From the NCBI GenBank assembly GCA_903930515.1, contig CAIYYW010000240.1, positions 1 to 6,685 of the forward strand: 6,685 nucleotides of DNA, read 5' to 3'. Source of the DNA: an uncultured delta proteobacterium (lineage in GTDB: Bacteria; RBG-13-61-14; DRUE01). This document shows, one piece after another, positions 4,357 to 6,685 of this stretch (the first letter of the stretch is position 1; every line of letters starts with the position of its first letter). A model generated the notes under the pieces. It was not told where the DNA came from, made no database searches, and saw nothing but the letters and a program-made list of their open reading frames with translations. The position numbers and the translations under genes were made by a program.

Positions 4357-6685
4357 ATGGAATACAAGGACAGTTTAAATCTGCCTAAGACCAAGTTTGA
4401 GATGAAGGCGAACCTGGCGAAGCGCGAGCCGGAGATGCTGAAAGATTGGGAAGCGCAGAAGGTTTATCATCGCCTGATCCAGGCGCGGCAGGGCCGTCCG
4501 AAGTTTGTGCTTCACGACGGGCCTCCTTACGCGAACGGGCATATCCATCTGGGCACGGGGATGAACAAAATCCTGAAGGACATCGTGGTCAAGTCCAAGG
4601 CGATGGCTGGATTTTACACGCCATACATTCCGGGCTGGGACTGCCACGGCCTTCCGATTGAGCGGCAGGTGGAGGTTGATCTGGGCAAGAAAAAAAGCGA
4701 GATCAGCGCCCTGGAATTCCGGAAGCTCTGCCGGGCATACGCGGCTGAATTTCTGGAGATCCAGCGGGAGGAGTTCAAGCGGCTGATGGTTTTTGGTTTA
4801 TGGGAAAAGCCTTACATTACTATGGACTATCATTACGAGGCCAAGATCGCGCGGGAGTTCGCGAAATTTATCCGGGCCGGTTCGGTTTATCTGGGCAAGA
4901 AGCCGGTTTACTGGTGCCCGACCTGCAAGACCGCGCTGGCCGAGGCCGAGGTGGAATACAAGGAAAAAACCTCCGCGTCCATTTTTGTCCGGTTCCTCTG
5001 GCAGAAGGAAAAGGGGAAAGAGGCCGGGGCGTATCAGGATTTGCTCAAGCTTTCCGGCCAGGCGCCGATCTACATTATGATCTGGACCACTACCCCCTGG
5101 ACCATCCCGGCGAATTTGGCGGTGGCCGTGCATCCGGAACTTGAATATGTCGCGGTGAAGAGCGGGGACGCGGTCTATCTGCTGGCCGAGGGATTGGCCG
5201 GACCGGTGATGAATTCGCTCAAGCTGGACTACCAGGTTGTTGGAAAATTCAAGGGAGTGGATCTGGAAAAACTGGTGTTCAAGCACCCGCTTTACGACCG
5301 CGATTCGGTGACGATTTTGGCGGAGTATGTCACGCTGGAGGCGGGCACGGGCGTGGTGCACACCGCGCCGGGCCACGGTCAGGATGACTATGAGAGCGGG
5401 ATCAAGTATGGGATGGAAGTGTATTCTCCGGTGGATGATGAGGGCAAGTTCACGAACGAGGTTGAGTTCTTCGCCGGCAAGTTCGTGTTCGCCGCGAACA
5501 AGGATGTGAACGCGAAGCTGAAGGAGATGGGCGCGCTGCTGTTGGAAGAGAGGTTCTCGCACTCATATCCGCATTGCTGGAGAAGCAAGGACCCGATCAT
5601 TTTCCGGAGCACTCCGCAATGGTTCATCTCCATGGAAAAGAACGATCTGCGGAAGAAGGCCCTGGAGGCGATCCGGTCGGTGAAATGGGACCCGGGCTGG
5701 GGAGAAGAGCGGATTTACGGAATGGTGGAGACCCGTCCGGACTGGTGCATCAGCCGGCAGAGGTTCTGGGGCGTGCCGATTATCGCGTTCCATTGCCGGC
5801 AATGCGGAGAGGTGATCCTGGACGCGGAGATCGCGGAGCGGGTCGCGGATATGTTTGAAAAATACGGTTGCGACGCCTGGTTTGAGAAGAGCGCAACGGA
5901 ACTTTTGCCGGACGGGTTTAAATGTCCGAAGTGCCGGGGCGCTGATTTTGAAAAAGAGGATGACATTTTGGATGTCTGGTTTGATTCCGGCGTGAGTTAT
6001 GCCGCGGTCTGCGAAGGAAATCCGGAGCTGGGAATCCCGGTGGACCTGTATCTGGAAGGATCCGACCAGCACCGGGGATGGTTCCATTCCTCGCTCCTGG
6101 CCGCCGTCGGCACCCGCTCGGCCCCTCCTTACAAGATGGTCCTGACCCACGGCTATGTGGTTGACGGAGAGGGCCGGAAGTTTTCCAAAAGCGCGGGCAA
6201 TTATATCGCCATTGAGGAAATGGTGGAAAAATACGGCGCGGAGATCATCCGGATGTGGGTGAGCGCGGAGAATTTTCGGAACGACCTGCGGGTGGATTCT
6301 GACATCCTGGATGGGGTTGTCAAAACCTACCGCAAGGTCAGGAACACTTACCGTTATCTGCTGGGGAACCTGGATGACTTTGATCCGGAGAAGGAACTCT
6401 TGCATCCCCGGGAAATGTTCCTGATTGACCGATGGCTGCTTGGTCGGCTGGAGCAGTTCAAGCGGCGGGTGAAAGAGGCTTACCGGGATTTTGAGTTCCA
6501 CCTGGTTTATCATCTGCTCAACAATTTTTGCGCCGTGGATTTAAGCGCGATCTATATTGACATTGCCCGGGACCGGCTGTATTGCGAGGACAAGAAGGGG
6601 CGGGCGCGGAAGAGCAGCCAGAGCGCGCTCTGGCTGCTCTTCCGCGCCCGCCCCTTCTTGTCCTCGCAATACAGCCGGTCCCGGG
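4357..6685 (+). CDS. ileS: Isoleucyl-tRNA synthetase, 3'-truncated by the window edge
   Basis: The class I isoleucyl-tRNA synthetase charges tRNA-Ile in the cytoplasm and edits mischarged valine. The start is ATG 4357, with GGGAGG 13 bases upstream. Seen in order: HDGPPYANGHIHLG at 53-66 (HIGH motif), PGWDCHGLPIE at 92-102, the Cys pair WCPTC at 186-190, and the editing domain with TTTPWTIPAN at 244-253 and GHGQDDY at 339-345. Next come further Cys pairs (CRQC 480-483, CPKC 523-526), DVWFDSG at 539-545, EGSDQHRGWFHSS at 567-579 and KFSKS at 608-612, a variant of KMSKS with Phe in place of Met. The anticodon-binding domain begins around 640. Family members are about 900-1000 residues. Here authentic sequence reaches only about residue 757, because from 6626 the DNA is a mirror image of the preceding 60 bases. 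The frame stays open to the edge, but residues 758-776 are spurious. No stop codon is reached. Confidence 0.96.
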   Translation, partial: MEYKDSLNLPKTKFEMKANLAKREPEMLKDWEAQKVYHRLIQARQGRPKFVLHDGPPYANGHIHLGTGMNKILKDIVVKSKAMAGFYTPYIPGWDCHGLPIERQVEVDLGKKKSEISALEFRKLCRAYAAEFLEIQREEFKRLMVFGLWEKPYITMDYHYEAKIAREFAKFIRAGSVYLGKKPVYWCPTCKTALAEAEVEYKEKTSASIFVRFLWQKEKGKEAGAYQDLLKLSGQAPIYIMIWTTTPWTIPANLAVAVHPELEYVAVKSGDAVYLLAEGLAGPVMNSLKLDYQVVGKFKGVDLEKLVFKHPLYDRDSVTILAEYVTLEAGTGVVHTAPGHGQDDYESGIKYGMEVYSPVDDEGKFTNEVEFFAGKFVFAANKDVNAKLKEMGALLLEERFSHSYPHCWRSKDPIIFRSTPQWFISMEKNDLRKKALEAIRSVKWDPGWGEERIYGMVETRPDWCISRQRFWGVPIIAFHCRQCGEVILDAEIAERVADMFEKYGCDAWFEKSATELLPDGFKCPKCRGADFEKEDDILDVWFDSGVSYAAVCEGNPELGIPVDLYLEGSDQHRGWFHSSLLAAVGTRSAPPYKMVLTHGYVVDGEGRKFSKSAGNYIAIEEMVEKYGAEIIRMWVSAENFRNDLRVDSDILDGVVKTYRKVRNTYRYLLGNLDDFDPEKELLHPREMFLIDRWLLGRLEQFKRRVKEAYRDFEFHLVYHLLNNFCAVDLSAIYIDIARDRLYCEDKKGRARKSSQSALWLLFRARPFLSSQYSRSR
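6566..6685. repeat. Perfect 120-bp palindrome at the right edge (probable foldback artefact)
   Basis: Bases 6566-6625 are followed directly by their exact reverse complement, 6626-6685, with no spacer and no mismatch. The centre sits on a natural short dyad (GAGCGCGCTC). Left of the centre the sequence encodes normal IleS (DRLYCEDKKGRARKSSQSA). Right of it the reading frame no longer resembles the family. A spacer-free perfect palindrome inside a conserved gene, ending exactly at the sequence edge, points to an amplification, library or assembly foldback and not to genomic structure. Confidence 0.95.

Noticed and set aside
4798-6513. Long open frames of 254 and 316 codons on the minus strand opposite ileS
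   Set aside because: They are antisense to an unmistakable IleS sequence, are Arg/His/Leu-rich without family motifs, and arise from the codon bias of the real gene.

Overview
This window is a bacterial chromosomal fragment of moderately high G+C. It carries two full-sized metabolic or housekeeping genes, with a cluster of small accessory genes between them. The organism cannot be named from the sequence. Standard genetic code, good Shine-Dalgarno sites, sigma70-like promoters and a bacterial-type isoleucyl-tRNA synthetase make it a bacterium. A foldback at the right edge suggests a draft or metagenomic contig, so an uncultivated lineage is plausible, but that is a guess.

Layout, left to right. 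(1) A complete minus-strand gene encodes an exported family GH31 glycoside hydrolase (41-2437). (2) After a short divergent intergenic region, a plus-strand gene encodes a plasmid pRiA4b ORF-3-like protein (2553-3143). (3) Converging on it is a minus-strand hicB-hicA toxin-antitoxin pair (3167-3613) in antitoxin-first order, joined by an ATGA stop/start overlap and preceded by a good sigma70-like promoter. The hicA toxin frame is broken by one extra base, and its first codons hold a perfect 12-bp inverted repeat. (4) A plus-strand minimal nucleotidyltransferase of the MntA antitoxin type (3790-4071) overlaps by ATGA with an unrecognised 37-codon ORF, in the place where a HEPN toxin gene would be expected. 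(5) A plus-strand ileS starts at 4357, with its own TTGACA promoter, and runs off the right edge without a stop.

How they work together: the GH31 enzyme and IleS are unrelated in function. The middle 1.6 kb is a patch of small, partly decayed stress or defence-type modules: an orphaned HicB, a frameshifted HicA, an MntA-like protein without a recognisable HEPN partner, and a pRiA4b-type protein. No transposase, integrase, CRISPR array, tRNA or rRNA was found.

Quality warning: the last 120 bases (6566-6685) are a perfect palindrome with no spacer. The ileS sequence folds back on itself at 6625/6626, and everything after that point is most likely an assembly or amplification artefact. I did not find a convincing new biological system. 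The items most worth a second look are the broken hicA with its start-proximal hairpin, the mntA locus with its partner missing or degenerate, and the terminal palindrome.
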